NCBI RefSeq assembly: GCF_947501665.1
Contig: NZ_CANMWS010000044.1
Coordinates: 1-34,673, forward strand
DNA length: 34,673 bases
Reading direction: 5' to 3'
From: an uncultured Shewanella sp.
GTDB taxonomy: Bacteria; Pseudomonadota; Gammaproteobacteria; Enterobacterales; Shewanellaceae
The notes beneath the pieces are model-generated. The model saw nothing but the letters and a program-made list of their open reading frames with translations. It searched no databases and was not told the origin of the DNA. Below, piece by piece: positions 8,819-17,605 of this stretch. The translations under genes and the position numbers were made by a program. Position 1 is the stretch's first letter; every line of letters starts with the position of its first letter.

Positions 8819-10801
8819 ATGTCGATTAGTATATTGATAAATCAGCTTATTGTAGTTGGTACTAGGAAGAATTATACCGTCAATTTTAATGTTGGTGTTA
8901 ATATAATTTATGGAGATTCTGCAACAGGGAAATCGAGCATATTAGATTTAATTGATTATTTGCTTGGAGCTAAAAAATTTGAGCCTTATCCCGAAATAAC
9001 TGCTGTTGCTAGATATGCTATTTTGGATGTTACTCTTAATGGTGATCGATATTCAATAAGGCGAGATATTTTTGATGAATTTAGGCCAATTGAAGTTTAT
9101 CCCTGTGCTTTTGTGGATATTGAAAAATTTGCAGTAAAAAAATATCTACCCACTTTTAAAACAAGCACTAAATATCCCGAAATGGAGTTTTTTTCAGATT
9201 TCCTTCTGGCTTCCTTAAATTTGACGAATATAAAAATTAAACAGGCGCCAACTAAAGATGACTCAAAGCCTGTACGATTGAGCTTTCGTGATCTTTTCAA
9301 ATATTGTTATGTGGACCAAGATGATCTAGGTAGTAGAAAGTATCTTAAATCTGAGAATTATGCATTGCAGGTGAAAAATACTGAAGTTTTCAAGTATTTG
9401 TTTAATGCGCTTGACTACCAGATTTCTGAAATAGAGCAAGATATTTCAGAAAAGTCTAATAAAAAGGTCAAAATAGAAAACAAGTTTTCTTTAGTTTCCG
9501 AATTTTTAAGAGAATCTGAATTCGGAAGTATGTCAAGTCTAGATAATGAAGTGACAAAAACTGATTATGACCTTGGTTTGTTACAGGATATGGTTAATCA
9601 GTTGAATAATAGGCTTACAGCAGATAATGAAGTATATAGAGCTATTAAGTCCAGTTTATATGAAATTGAACTGGATAAAAAAGCACTTAAAAAACAGATG
9701 AACGATGATGATCGAAAAGTTCGACTGTTCACTCGTTTACATAATGATTACCTAGCTGATATTATTAAATTTAAATCCTCATTAGAGTCGAGGAATGTAA
9801 TAGGTGAAATTCCAGAAGAGATTGCGCTTTGTCCTGTGTGTGATGGCACTCTCCAGTTGGAGTCTGCTAAACAGAATTTTGATTTAATTCCATCCGATAA
9901 AATAAAGTATGAACTTAATTCTTTAAAACGAAGGGTTAAAGATACAGAGCAACTTATTAACGAAAGTAAAAAACAATGGGAAATTAATAATTCAAGATTG
10001 AAAGAACTTGAAGAGGACGAAAAAAGAGCAAGAGAGTTTCTTGATCAGAACACTAAAGAATTAGTTTCACCTTACCTTGCAGAAAGAGATATGTATGTTA
10101 AACAGCTAGGGGAACTCAATCAAAAAAGAGTTGAGCTGGTTTCGAGGTTAAAAATAAGAAATCAACATAGTTTTCTAACTGATCAGATTAGGTCCTTAGA
10201 AGTTAGTATTGGTCAGTTGAAAGAAAGGTTGGAGAAGTTCAAAAAGGAAGCTCCATCAATGGCTGATGTTTTGTCCAATTTGACTGATAATCTTCAAAAT
10301 TATCTTTCATTTATAAAAATTAAAGACCCGACTGGTGTTAGTTATACCAAAAATAGGTTCGTGCCTGTACTTCGTGATATTGAGTATGGAAGTATTAGAT
10401 CTGGTGGGTTAAGAACTATTGTTGGCATAGGCTACTTGTGTTCGCTTATGGAAGAAGCGTTAAGAACTCAAATGAGCTATCCGTCTTTTCTTATGATTGA
10501 TACTGTAGGTAAATATTTGGGCAAGACGATAACTCAAAGTAAGTATCAAGAAGAAACTTTGGCTGATGAAGACTCCAAAGAAGGCGTTTCAGATCCTCAA
10601 AAATACCAAAATATTTTTGAGCATATTATCAATCTATCTGAACGATATGAACAGAATAATCGAATTTGCCAGTTCATACTTGTAGATAATGATGTTCCTG
10701 ATCATATTATAGATCGGTTGTCAGGGTTCATAGTTGCTCGTTTCAGTTCTGAAAGAGTTAATGGGTTGCCTGTTGGTTTTATTGACGATGCTACTGTTTA
10801 A
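8819..10801 (+). CDS. SMC/Rad50-like ATPase, DUF3732 type (ABC-3C)
   Basis: A 660-residue ATPase. The Walker A is GDSATGKSS (residues about 32-40) after an N-terminal strand typical of SMC/RecN heads. Two long coiled-coil arms (about 200-310 and 365-500) flank a CPVCDG pair near 340 that looks like a Rad50 zinc hook half-site. A signature-like SGGLRTIVGIGYL lies near 525, and a hydrophobic Walker B strand FLMIDT near 560, with Thr after the Asp where most ABC enzymes have Glu. The organisation matches DUF3732 proteins, the ATPase of ABC-three-component systems, believed to sense foreign or damaged nucleic acid. It starts at the ATG immediately after the previous stop (TAAATG), with a G-rich ribosome-binding site inside the upstream gene. 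It is the last gene of the operon. Confidence 0.85.
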   Translation: MSISILINQLIVVGTRKNYTVNFNVGVNIIYGDSATGKSSILDLIDYLLGAKKFEPYPEITAVARYAILDVTLNGDRYSIRRDIFDEFRPIEVYPCAFVDIEKFAVKKYLPTFKTSTKYPEMEFFSDFLLASLNLTNIKIKQAPTKDDSKPVRLSFRDLFKYCYVDQDDLGSRKYLKSENYALQVKNTEVFKYLFNALDYQISEIEQDISEKSNKKVKIENKFSLVSEFLRESEFGSMSSLDNEVTKTDYDLGLLQDMVNQLNNRLTADNEVYRAIKSSLYEIELDKKALKKQMNDDDRKVRLFTRLHNDYLADIIKFKSSLESRNVIGEIPEEIALCPVCDGTLQLESAKQNFDLIPSDKIKYELNSLKRRVKDTEQLINESKKQWEINNSRLKELEEDEKRAREFLDQNTKELVSPYLAERDMYVKQLGELNQKRVELVSRLKIRNQHSFLTDQIRSLEVSIGQLKERLEKFKKEAPSMADVLSNLTDNLQNYLSFIKIKDPTGVSYTKNRFVPVLRDIEYGSIRSGGLRTIVGIGYLCSLMEEALRTQMSYPSFLMIDTVGKYLGKTITQSKYQEETLADEDSKEGVSDPQKYQNIFEHIINLSERYEQNNRICQFILVDNDVPDHIIDRLSGFIVARFSSERVNGLPVGFIDDATV

Positions 10802-11068
10802 AAGACAACTGGGATAACTGAGACACCCAGAATTAATGTGATGGCGCTTAAGCCAGAAAAGAGAGAAAGTTTGGCCTCGTAAACACTGCTGTATGTTTTT
10901 CCTTGGCTACTTGTTAGTAAAGGGGTTGTTTGTTGTTGAAGAGAGTTGATTGATAATGATTGTAAAACAATGGGTTAGCAGTGTACTCTCGCTTGAAAAT
11001 AGTAAGCAGTCTGGAAGATTATCCTGCTGCTGATGAATAAGCTGTTCAATTCCTCTATCGAGTAAGCA
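10802..11068. other. Spacer after the ABC-3C operon
   Basis: No ORF is supported. A small hairpin at 10809-10830 (CTGGG/CCCAG, 12-base loop) lies just after the ATPase stop but lacks a T tract, so it is only a weak terminator candidate. The rest holds nothing I can recognise. Confidence 0.4.
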
Positions 11069-12060
11069 ATGCTTTCATTTTTAGCGACAACAATTGAGCA
11101 AATGGATCTAGCCTTAGATCAGTTGGCTCTTGATGATATCAATTACAAACGATTTGCCTTAATGCTAGTCGATAATGTCATTGAGTTGGCGTTTCATAAC
11201 TACGCAAAAGCGAAGCACAATGAAAATGAAATTTGGAAAAGGTTTCGTGAGCCAGAGCATGATCTCGCTTTGGTAGCAAAGGCAATGGGACAGAACTTTT
11301 CTCCAAAATAAAGCTGGCTGTCGAGACGAATTTAATTCAGGAAAATGTAGGGCAAAGCATTATTATCCTCTATTCATTCAGGAATCAGCTATACCATGCG
11401 GGAATGAGTCATGAGTCGATATTGCCTCACTTAGCTTCATTCTATTTTAATATTGCATGTGAAGTTCTAGAAAATTACTCTCCAGAATTTATAAGTTGGG
11501 GAAGAAATCAAAAAATCCCTCATCGAGCGAAAAAGTATCTTGGTAGTAATCCGTTCATGAATGCAAAGGAAGTATTTCATGAAGCTTCTAAGAGGCTAAA
11601 GAACGTCGGTGAGTCAATGTCACCGGAACTTGTGGAAGGGCTATCCACACATTTAAAGACAGAAATTGATAAGTATGACGAGTATATTTGCTTTCTCGCA
11701 GAAGACGGACCCACGGAAATGACCCGCGACCAAGTTATCGTCGATAGCCAAGCATGGCATATGGCTTTTACCGATGAGGGAAAGAAATATGCAAATGACA
11801 ACGGCTGCGATAAAAGCATAGTAGCGGAGTATGTTGATTGGATAAGGGATAATTATCCTTGGAAGCATAAGGTTGACCCTATTTCGTCATGGAAAAAGAG
11901 ATTGCAAGCAATCGAAAAGGAAAAAGACCCTCATAAAGCACTGTTAAAATACAACAACTTTATGAGCCAAACGGAAGAGCTTCGAGAGAGAATAGATGAT
12001 GCTACTTCAAGCCTTGATGGCTATATACAAGAGCAAATAGATAGAATTCGAGACAAGTAG
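11069..12060 (+). pseudogene. Frameshifted gene with HEPN-like RNxxYH motif
   Basis: Two open pieces (11069-11311 and a second frame open well before 11404) join into one protein of about 330 residues if one A is restored in the A run at 11305-11308. The text then reads FSPKIKLAVETN without interruption. The second frame is open upstream of its first ATG and encodes SFRNQLYHAG just before it (Arg codon 11380, His codon 11395). R-x4-H after a helix, with Asn next to Arg, is the HEPN RNase-like signature. The C-terminal part is helical, with a possible coiled coil near the end. HEPN proteins are common in toxin-antitoxin and anti-phage loci, and this gene follows the ABC-3C operon. The frameshift is seen; the HEPN assignment is inference from one motif. 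A sequencing error or -1 slippage on A-AAA-T before the stop is an alternative. Confidence 0.6.
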
Positions 12061-12350
12061 AATTGAAAGGTAGAACCAAGATACCCATAATTATTTACCA
12101 TTGATGAATTGAAAATAAAGATCATTGAAAATAAAATATTTAGTAAATGAGCAATTGGCGTGCAGCCATTAATACCAAATTGATAGGTATGCTCTTTTGT
12201 AAAAGTAGGCTGGTATATCGATAAGAAATAGAGGAATTTATTGTTACTAATGTCTAGTCTCGAGTCCTTTAATATTTTGATAAAATTTAGATGGATCAAA
12301 ATCATACTTAAGTGTATGGAATTAACTTTAAGTTAAAAGGGGACGTAGTA
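12061..12350. other. AT-rich spacer
   Basis: No coding sequence supported on either strand. An imperfect palindrome (ATACC 12172-12176 / GGTAT 12186-12190) resembles short intergenic inverted repeats of marine gammaproteobacteria, but it is too short to call. Confidence 0.35.
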
Positions 12351-12743
12351 ATGGAACAAAAAGCAAAGAAGCACGGAATATTCGCTAAAATTCAATCCCG
12401 TGAAGATGCGCTAAAAACAATTAAAGACTGTTCCAAAGGATTTTTTTTCATTGCAATTATGCTGGCTTGTGTCGGTTATTTTATGGCACCTAGTTTGTTC
12501 ATCGATGCTGCTTTATATGCTGTTTTCGCAGGTATATTGTTTATGTGGAAGTCACGTATTGCTGCAGTCTGCCTATTGATTATTGCTTGCTTTTCAACCT
12601 ATATGACAATAATGAACCTGTTAGGTTTAGAGGCTGAAGGTGGAAGTAATATCGCTTTGGCTATCCTGATTTTATGGTCAGCAATTCGAGCAGTAGAAGC
12701 GACCTTCAAAGTGCATGGTCAGTATGTTCAAGTTGATGTTTAA
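12351..12743 (+). CDS. Small four-helix membrane protein, unknown function
   Basis: The ATG at 12351 is chosen because AAAAGGGGA lies about 8 bases upstream; an earlier in-frame start at 12312 has no ribosome-binding site. The product is 130 residues: a basic N-terminal tail (MEQKAKKHGIFAKIQSRE), then four hydrophobic segments (about 31-47, 50-67, 72-93 and 103-117), ending in a short polar tail. No catalytic or binding motif is visible and I do not recognise a family. It stands alone between an apparent pseudogene and an orphan gene. Small inner-membrane proteins beside defence genes may be immunity or membrane-effector parts, but nothing in this sequence shows that. Confidence 0.75.
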   Translation: MEQKAKKHGIFAKIQSREDALKTIKDCSKGFFFIAIMLACVGYFMAPSLFIDAALYAVFAGILFMWKSRIAAVCLLIIACFSTYMTIMNLLGLEAEGGSNIALAILILWSAIRAVEATFKVHGQYVQVDV

Positions 12744-12801
12744 AATTATCTTTTTTGCATAAAAACTGCACAAAAACTCCAGCTTACTACGCAGTTGTAG
12801 T

Positions 12802-13263
12802 GTGAGTTATACGATACAGGAAATATGGTGTAAGTTGACGTTTTTACAGATTAAATCACGACAAAAAATTGATAATGCGATCTTTACTTTTGGCACATAT
12901 GACTCAGAAGGTGAAACACTAGATGGGTATAAAGTATTCTGTGCAGGTTCTGGTTCGCATCATCTTGAATGGTTTATGCCCCTAAAAGGCGATAAGTTGC
13001 ATGATTTAATCAATAATCTCAAAAGTTTGAATATCTCTAACTATAAACAGAAAATTAAAATAAAGTCTGGCTGGTCAAATATCAACTTACACTTCTTAGG
13101 TTTTAAAGCTGAGAAAGGCATCAAAATGAAAGTTAATATCTCTGGTTTTTTGTTTTATAGCGGAGCATTCGGTAGTTCTTATGTAACCCAATCGGAATTA
13201 GACCGTTTAATAAATAACTTAGTGTGTTGTGGTTTGGATGCAAAAAAACAATCCCATTACTAG
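12802..13263 (+). CDS. Hypothetical protein, 153 residues
   Basis: Open from a stop at 12760. GTG 12802 gives 153 residues, but no good ribosome-binding site precedes it and the true start is uncertain. The protein is soluble, with alternating polar and hydrophobic residues suggesting a beta-rich fold (KIKIKSGWSNINLHFLGFKA), and no signal peptide. It ends in LVCCGLDAKKQ. I do not recognise a family. Codon use resembles its AT-rich neighbours. It may be the intact remainder of a longer gene, since the reading frame extends up to 14 codons upstream without a conventional start. Confidence 0.55.
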   Translation: MSYTIQEIWCKLTFLQIKSRQKIDNAIFTFGTYDSEGETLDGYKVFCAGSGSHHLEWFMPLKGDKLHDLINNLKSLNISNYKQKIKIKSGWSNINLHFLGFKAEKGIKMKVNISGFLFYSGAFGSSYVTQSELDRLINNLVCCGLDAKKQSHY

Positions 13264-13774
13264 CAGTAGGCAGGCCAAAGGGGATCAAAGCCAAGAATGG
13301 ATATCTTCAAGTGATTAACAATGTTGTTGATTAAAAAAACTTACAAAGACATATATGGGCGCTCCCGAAGAGTCAAGACATAAGCGTCCTGCTAAGACTT
13401 TTCTTATTTTGACATGTGAATGTTGTTGTCTCTTAGTATGATATTGTTTGAGTGACTCACTCACTTTGTGTTAAGTGATAGTGCTGATATCGCTTTATAA
13501 GAAAAAAGAGACGGGCTTAACAAATTTAGATTTGCGTCTCTAATGCCTAATCTTGAATAAATCGGCGAACCAACACACCTAATAAAAAATAAACACCCAA
13601 ATTATAATCAGTTGTGCTTCTGGTCTTGATTAGCTTTTAATTGGCTTTTCTCAACTAGAAGGGAAACATGTATCTATTTTAATGTCTGATGTCACCATTT
13701 GAGGCTAAAATTAACGGAGCAATGAATAATGAATGCGGTTGACGATGGACTTGTTCATTAAAGGATTAATGATC
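13264..13774. other. Spacer with bulged hairpin, upstream region of GH114 gene
   Basis: No gene supported. It contains a bulged hairpin at 13507-13541 (listed separately) and the leader of the next gene. Confidence 0.4.
13507..13541. promoter_or_regulatory. Bulged hairpin
   Basis: AGAGACG (13507-13513) pairs with CGTCTCT (13535-13541). CAAAT (13521-13525) pairs with ATTTG (13530-13534), which is contiguous with the outer 3' arm, leaving a 7-base bulge on the 5' side. No T tract follows, so it is unlikely to be an intrinsic terminator. An RNA leader element or protein site is possible. Confidence 0.35.
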
Positions 13775-16030
13775 ATGAATACTCCCAATTTAACATTTCT
13801 CGCTTTAGCCTTCTCAACACTCGTCACTACTCTGGTTACAACTGCACTGACATCAAGTGCGTTTGCTGAGCGAGGACCGATCCCTAATATTAACAGTGAT
13901 TCTACATTTATTGTTTATTACGGGAATGATTTTTATACCAATACTCAAGCCAGTGCAGATAATTGGATCATGAACCAATCTGTCATTAATACCTTGTCTG
14001 ACTTTGATGTGGTCGTGGTGCAACCAAACCAATGGACGTTTACCCCTGAAATTGTTCAGGCTTTAAAAGAGGGTGGTGTAGAGAGGGTATTGGGGTACAT
14101 CAGTATTGGTGAAGACTATGTCAATCAATCTCTAGAGTCCGCGTTAGGCAACGGCACTGGCATGAGGACATACGATCCATCCTTCAATCAACTTGTCACG
14201 ACACCCGCTACGACGCTACAGAGTTTTTATATGGATGTAGACACACAAACAGTGACTTATCACTCAAACGGTGATGTTGACACTGTGACAACCGCTGCTC
14301 GCTTAACCCCCGACGGTTTACCGGACTTAAACCCTCACTTTCATGGTTTTATGGTGTATCCCGATGCGAATTGGCGCTGGGTATTAGATAATATGAGGAT
14401 CGGCACGGCCAATGTGGCTGGCCGTCAATACAAGGCGGGCTTAGCGCAATTAGCAGGGAGTAGAGATCAGTCCAACCTTCGTGATCGGTCAACTAACTTC
14501 GGTTTTGACGGGTTCTTTTTAGATACGATTGATACCGCAGGGCCTTATGATAATGCTGGCTGGTACCCTTGGACTGCTCAGGCCATGCAACAAACGGTTA
14601 AATTCATTAGCGATCAATACCCTAATAAACTTGTGATGGCCAATCGTGGTGCCTTTTATTTTTCACCCGGGCTTAAAAGCCCTATCACGAACGAGTACGC
14701 AATTGACTACAGTATTCGACCTTACATAAATGCATTTTTGTTTGAGAGCTTTCGTTATGACAGCGATCCCTCAACGGATGGAGTAAATGGTGTGTCTGAG
14801 TACTATAATGAGAATCGTTTTAACAGCGCGCCCAAAGTCATTGCTGAATCGAATCGAGAAGATGGCTTCACTGTATTCGGTTTAGATTATCAAAGTGGTC
14901 GTCAACATGTTGAATTAGATAGTTTTGAGATTGCTGTAAGAGAAATGGGCTGGGTTAACTATTTAGCACCAGACGGTGATTTAGCCACTCATAGTGTGGC
15001 AATGGCGGAGCTGTTACCAGACAGCCACAACGATAGCACACCACCGACTTGGGATAATACGGGTCATCAATTATATAACACGCCAAATACTAACATGAGA
15101 ATAGGCGCTCAATCGGTAAAAGAGGGCGCGACACCAACAGATTTGGTTATTACCTGGGATAGCGCCATCGATCAATCTTATCCCATTCATTACGACATTT
15201 CGGTTGAAAACCTCTCAACAGGCAGTATCACTGTGCATGATGATGTTGCCTTCACCACCAATCCTGCATGGTTACATAATCCAATCGAGCATAGTGCCAA
15301 CCAAGCCGTGATTTCCGGTTTGACCATGGGGGATGATTTTCGTGTCAAAGTCTATGCAGAAGATGCCAAAGGGAATCGAAATGAAGAGGATCCAGGATTG
15401 ACCTATTCACTTGCGACGCCAATGTCAAACCCTATCCTTAAATCCTTAATTACCTTAGATGGTTTATTAGGCGATTGGTCGACGATTGCAGCCTATCCAG
15501 TGGATCCTGACGATATCGTTGAAGTCAGCGCTGCGGATCATATTAGTGGTCAAGGCAATCAAGCCAATTGGAGAGGTATTAAAGTGGCTCATACGACCGA
15601 TACCAATGAATTACTGATGGCCTATACCAATGAAACCAACATATACATAAGTTGGGGTTTTCAAGTCTTTATCGATAGTGACGATGATCCAACAACAGGA
15701 TTTCAAGGCAGCTTTGCGGGTATTAATACCTTTCCCATTGGCGCCGACTATTTAATTGAAGGGGTCAATGTTTACCAATATTCAGGTGCTGGGAGCGATT
15801 GGCAATGGATAGTTTCCCCTAATAGTGGCGGTTACGAAATGGGTAGGATTTGGAGCGGCCAGACGGGGGAGGTGTTTTTACCACTGCATTGGATCGGCAG
15901 CCCAACTCATGGGATGAATTTTATTGTGTTTGGTAATAACGATTTTTATGTGGATGGTTCAACTCCCATCGAATTTGACTGGTATCCAGATAACGCGACA
16001 TCGGGTGGGTATTTTCGGTATCAGTTTTGA
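13775..16030 (+). CDS. Secreted GH114-like glycosidase with C-terminal FN3 and DOMON/CBM9 modules
   Basis: ATG 13775 is preferred: AAAGGA lies at 13760-13765, and from here the protein starts with a clean signal peptide (hydrophobic core, cleavage after SSAFA). About 751 residues. The catalytic domain (about 35-420) shows GH114-type landmarks: an early FIVYYG strand, YISIGED near residue 110 and GFDGFFLDTID near 243, whose acidic residues sit where endo-alpha-1,4-polygalactosaminidase-like TIM barrels (PelA hydrolase family) have catalytic carboxylates. A fibronectin-III-like segment (about 425-550) is followed by a beta-rich domain with LLGDWS and FIDSDDDPTTGF that resembles DOMON/CBM9 sugar- or haem-binding folds. 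It probably degrades an exopolysaccharide or amino-sugar polymer outside the cell. The substrate is unproven. The gene is monocistronic. Confidence 0.8.
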   Translation: MNTPNLTFLALAFSTLVTTLVTTALTSSAFAERGPIPNINSDSTFIVYYGNDFYTNTQASADNWIMNQSVINTLSDFDVVVVQPNQWTFTPEIVQALKEGGVERVLGYISIGEDYVNQSLESALGNGTGMRTYDPSFNQLVTTPATTLQSFYMDVDTQTVTYHSNGDVDTVTTAARLTPDGLPDLNPHFHGFMVYPDANWRWVLDNMRIGTANVAGRQYKAGLAQLAGSRDQSNLRDRSTNFGFDGFFLDTIDTAGPYDNAGWYPWTAQAMQQTVKFISDQYPNKLVMANRGAFYFSPGLKSPITNEYAIDYSIRPYINAFLFESFRYDSDPSTDGVNGVSEYYNENRFNSAPKVIAESNREDGFTVFGLDYQSGRQHVELDSFEIAVREMGWVNYLAPDGDLATHSVAMAELLPDSHNDSTPPTWDNTGHQLYNTPNTNMRIGAQSVKEGATPTDLVITWDSAIDQSYPIHYDISVENLSTGSITVHDDVAFTTNPAWLHNPIEHSANQAVISGLTMGDDFRVKVYAEDAKGNRNEEDPGLTYSLATPMSNPILKSLITLDGLLGDWSTIAAYPVDPDDIVEVSAADHISGQGNQANWRGIKVAHTTDTNELLMAYTNETNIYISWGFQVFIDSDDDPTTGFQGSFAGINTFPIGADYLIEGVNVYQYSGAGSDWQWIVSPNSGGYEMGRIWSGQTGEVFLPLHWIGSPTHGMNFIVFGNNDFYVDGSTPIEFDWYPDNATSGGYFRYQF

Positions 16031-16130
16031 TTAGGCCTTGGTGATCTTTCGTGAGTCTTTAAGACCTTATAGGTTGTTAGCAGTGGTGATCTAATGCACC
16101 GCACTAAATAGCGAGGATGTGTATGAGTGC

Positions 16131-16161
16131 CGTTGCCACATAGAGTATTAATGTGACAACG
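16131..16161. promoter_or_regulatory. 11-bp imperfect hairpin
   Basis: CGTTGCCACAT (16131-16141) pairs with ATGTGACAACG (16151-16161) with a single mismatch and a 9-base loop. No run of T follows on either side, so an operator or RNA element is as likely as a terminator. Confidence 0.35.
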
Positions 16162-16414
16162 TCTTCACAAATCACTACCTACATTCTGTTTGGTCAATGT
16201 GACTCACTAGGAAATTGTTGTTTATCACGCTATTACTTGCACTGTATTCATCGTCTACCGACACTTTATTGATAGGGATATTGTTGATAGTAAAATCATT
16301 TTTTTCATTGTCATTTTTAATCCATTAATGTTTGGTTTTCATACGTTAAATATATTGTTATATAATCCTCAGCACTGCATTTATTGACCTATTACTTATT
16401 GATAATAAATAAAG

Positions 16415-16438
16415 AGCGCGGTATAAAAGCAGTGCGCT
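16415..16438 (-). terminator. Weak terminator candidate for arsH
   Basis: On the minus strand AGCGC and GCGCT form a 5-bp GC-rich stem with a 14-base loop, followed by CTTTATTTATT. It lies 17 bases past the arsH stop. The stem is short and the tail is interrupted, so support is modest. Confidence 0.35.
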
Positions 16439-16455
16439 ATTGTATGACCTAATCT

Positions 16456-17280
16456 CTAGATCACTGCTTTTTCGCCTACCGCTTGGTTTAAGATCTGAGT
16501 GGCTTCTTGGGGCTCAATGGCACTGGCTTTAGCTTGTTTTCGCTCACTGTAACGATCCACTAAAAAGTCGCTATGCTCTCGAGTTAAATGGGTAAAACGC
16601 ATGAGCTCTTCCATTACATCAACAATGCGATCGCGAAAAGGGGAGGCTTTCATGCGGCCGTCATCATGGAACTCTTGGTAGGCTTTAGCAATGGATGACT
16701 GATTGGGGATGGTGAGCATGCGCATCCAACGACCTAAAATTCGCATATTATTGACCGCATTAAAGCTTTGGGAGCCCCCTGAGACTTGCATGACCGCCAA
16801 GGTTTTGCCTTGGGTAGGCCTGACAGCACCAAATGATAATGGGATCCAGTCAATTTGCGTTTTCAGTAAACCTGACATATTGCCGTGTATTTCTGGAGAT
16901 GACCAGACTTGGGCTTCAGACCACATGACGAGATCTCGCAGTTCCTGAACTTTTGAGTCCATGACAGAATCACCACCGTCAAAAAGTGGTAAGCCTTTTG
17001 GGTCGAAAAAGCGAACTTCGGCGCCCATGGCCGTTAAAATACGGCTGGATTCTTCAGCGGCTAGACGGCTAAAAGAGCGCTGACGTAATGAGCCATATAA
17101 GATCAAGACTCTGGGTTGGTGAGATTGAGGCTTATTAATGGTGGAGGTGGGAAAATCAGCCATATTGTTCCCGGTATTGACTTCATTGAGTGAGGTCGTT
17201 GTAGGCAAAGTCACTTTAAAGTCTTGTTCGGCTAAATAGTCATCTTTTATATTGGCATCGATTTTGTGTATATATTTCAT
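16456..17280 (-). CDS. arsH: ArsH, NADPH-dependent FMN organoarsenical oxidase/reductase
   Basis: A 274-residue flavodoxin-like protein. The phosphate-binding loop GSLRQRSFSRL, preceded by the RVLILY strand, is the ArsH FMN/NADPH signature. Further family landmarks are FDPKGLPLFD, WSSPEIHGNMSGLLKTQIDW and LAVMQVSGGSQSFN. ArsH oxidises trivalent methylated and aromatic arsenicals and also acts as a flavin reductase in the cytoplasm. The first 50 or so residues are an extra polar N-terminal segment, so translation could begin at a later Met (for example MADFP). It is transcribed divergently from the damaged monooxygenase-MFS-sigZ genes, so the 325-base region between them should hold both promoters. 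Confidence 0.93.
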   Translation of the reverse strand: MKYIHKIDANIKDDYLAEQDFKVTLPTTTSLNEVNTGNNMADFPTSTINKPQSHQPRVLILYGSLRQRSFSRLAAEESSRILTAMGAEVRFFDPKGLPLFDGGDSVMDSKVQELRDLVMWSEAQVWSSPEIHGNMSGLLKTQIDWIPLSFGAVRPTQGKTLAVMQVSGGSQSFNAVNNMRILGRWMRMLTIPNQSSIAKAYQEFHDDGRMKASPFRDRIVDVMEELMRFTHLTREHSDFLVDRYSERKQAKASAIEPQEATQILNQAVGEKAVI

Positions 17281-17605
17281 GTTGTTTTATCTCTTATAAC
17301 CTAATTTGTCTATTAAGACGTAGCTTGTTTGAAAAAGACGAAATAAAAAATATGAGTGATGATCCTGATAGTGTTTTTGGGCCTCTATTTTGTTTTTGAG
17401 AATATTTTTAGTCTTATCATCGTCTTTTGGTTTTTGCCTTCGTCTTAGTGATTATCCAAATTGAAAATACGCTTAATACTTTTAGGAATGTGTTTCAACC
17501 TAGGCTTATCCACTTTGATATACAGCTTTTTTAACTGCTGATGGAATTGGTATGAGTACGGACAATTTCAAAGAAATGAGTGAAAACAGGAAAAGGTGAA
17601 TATCG
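17281..17605. promoter_or_regulatory. Divergent promoter region of ars-like locus
   Basis: It separates divergently transcribed arsH and the monooxygenase remnant, is AT-rich and contains no ORF. I cannot point to an unambiguous -35/-10 pair or an ArsR operator. AAAAGGTG just before 17606 is the ribosome-binding site of the plus-strand gene. Confidence 0.5.

Larger units (their letters stand above)
16031..16455. other. Spacer between GH114-like gene and arsH
   Basis: No ORF supported. It holds an imperfect hairpin (16131-16161), the second copy of the 20-base motif (16171-16190) and a possible arsH terminator (16415-16438). Confidence 0.4.

Noticed and set aside
12021..12305. Minus-strand ORF of 94 codons
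   Set aside because: Overlaps the frameshifted gene's 3' end and AT-rich spacer; Phe/Ile/Asn-rich text typical of chance translation of AT-rich DNA.
16703..16948. Plus-strand ORF opposite arsH, and 17506-17769 minus opposite the monooxygenase start
   Set aside because: Both are shadows of genes with recognised motifs on the other strand.
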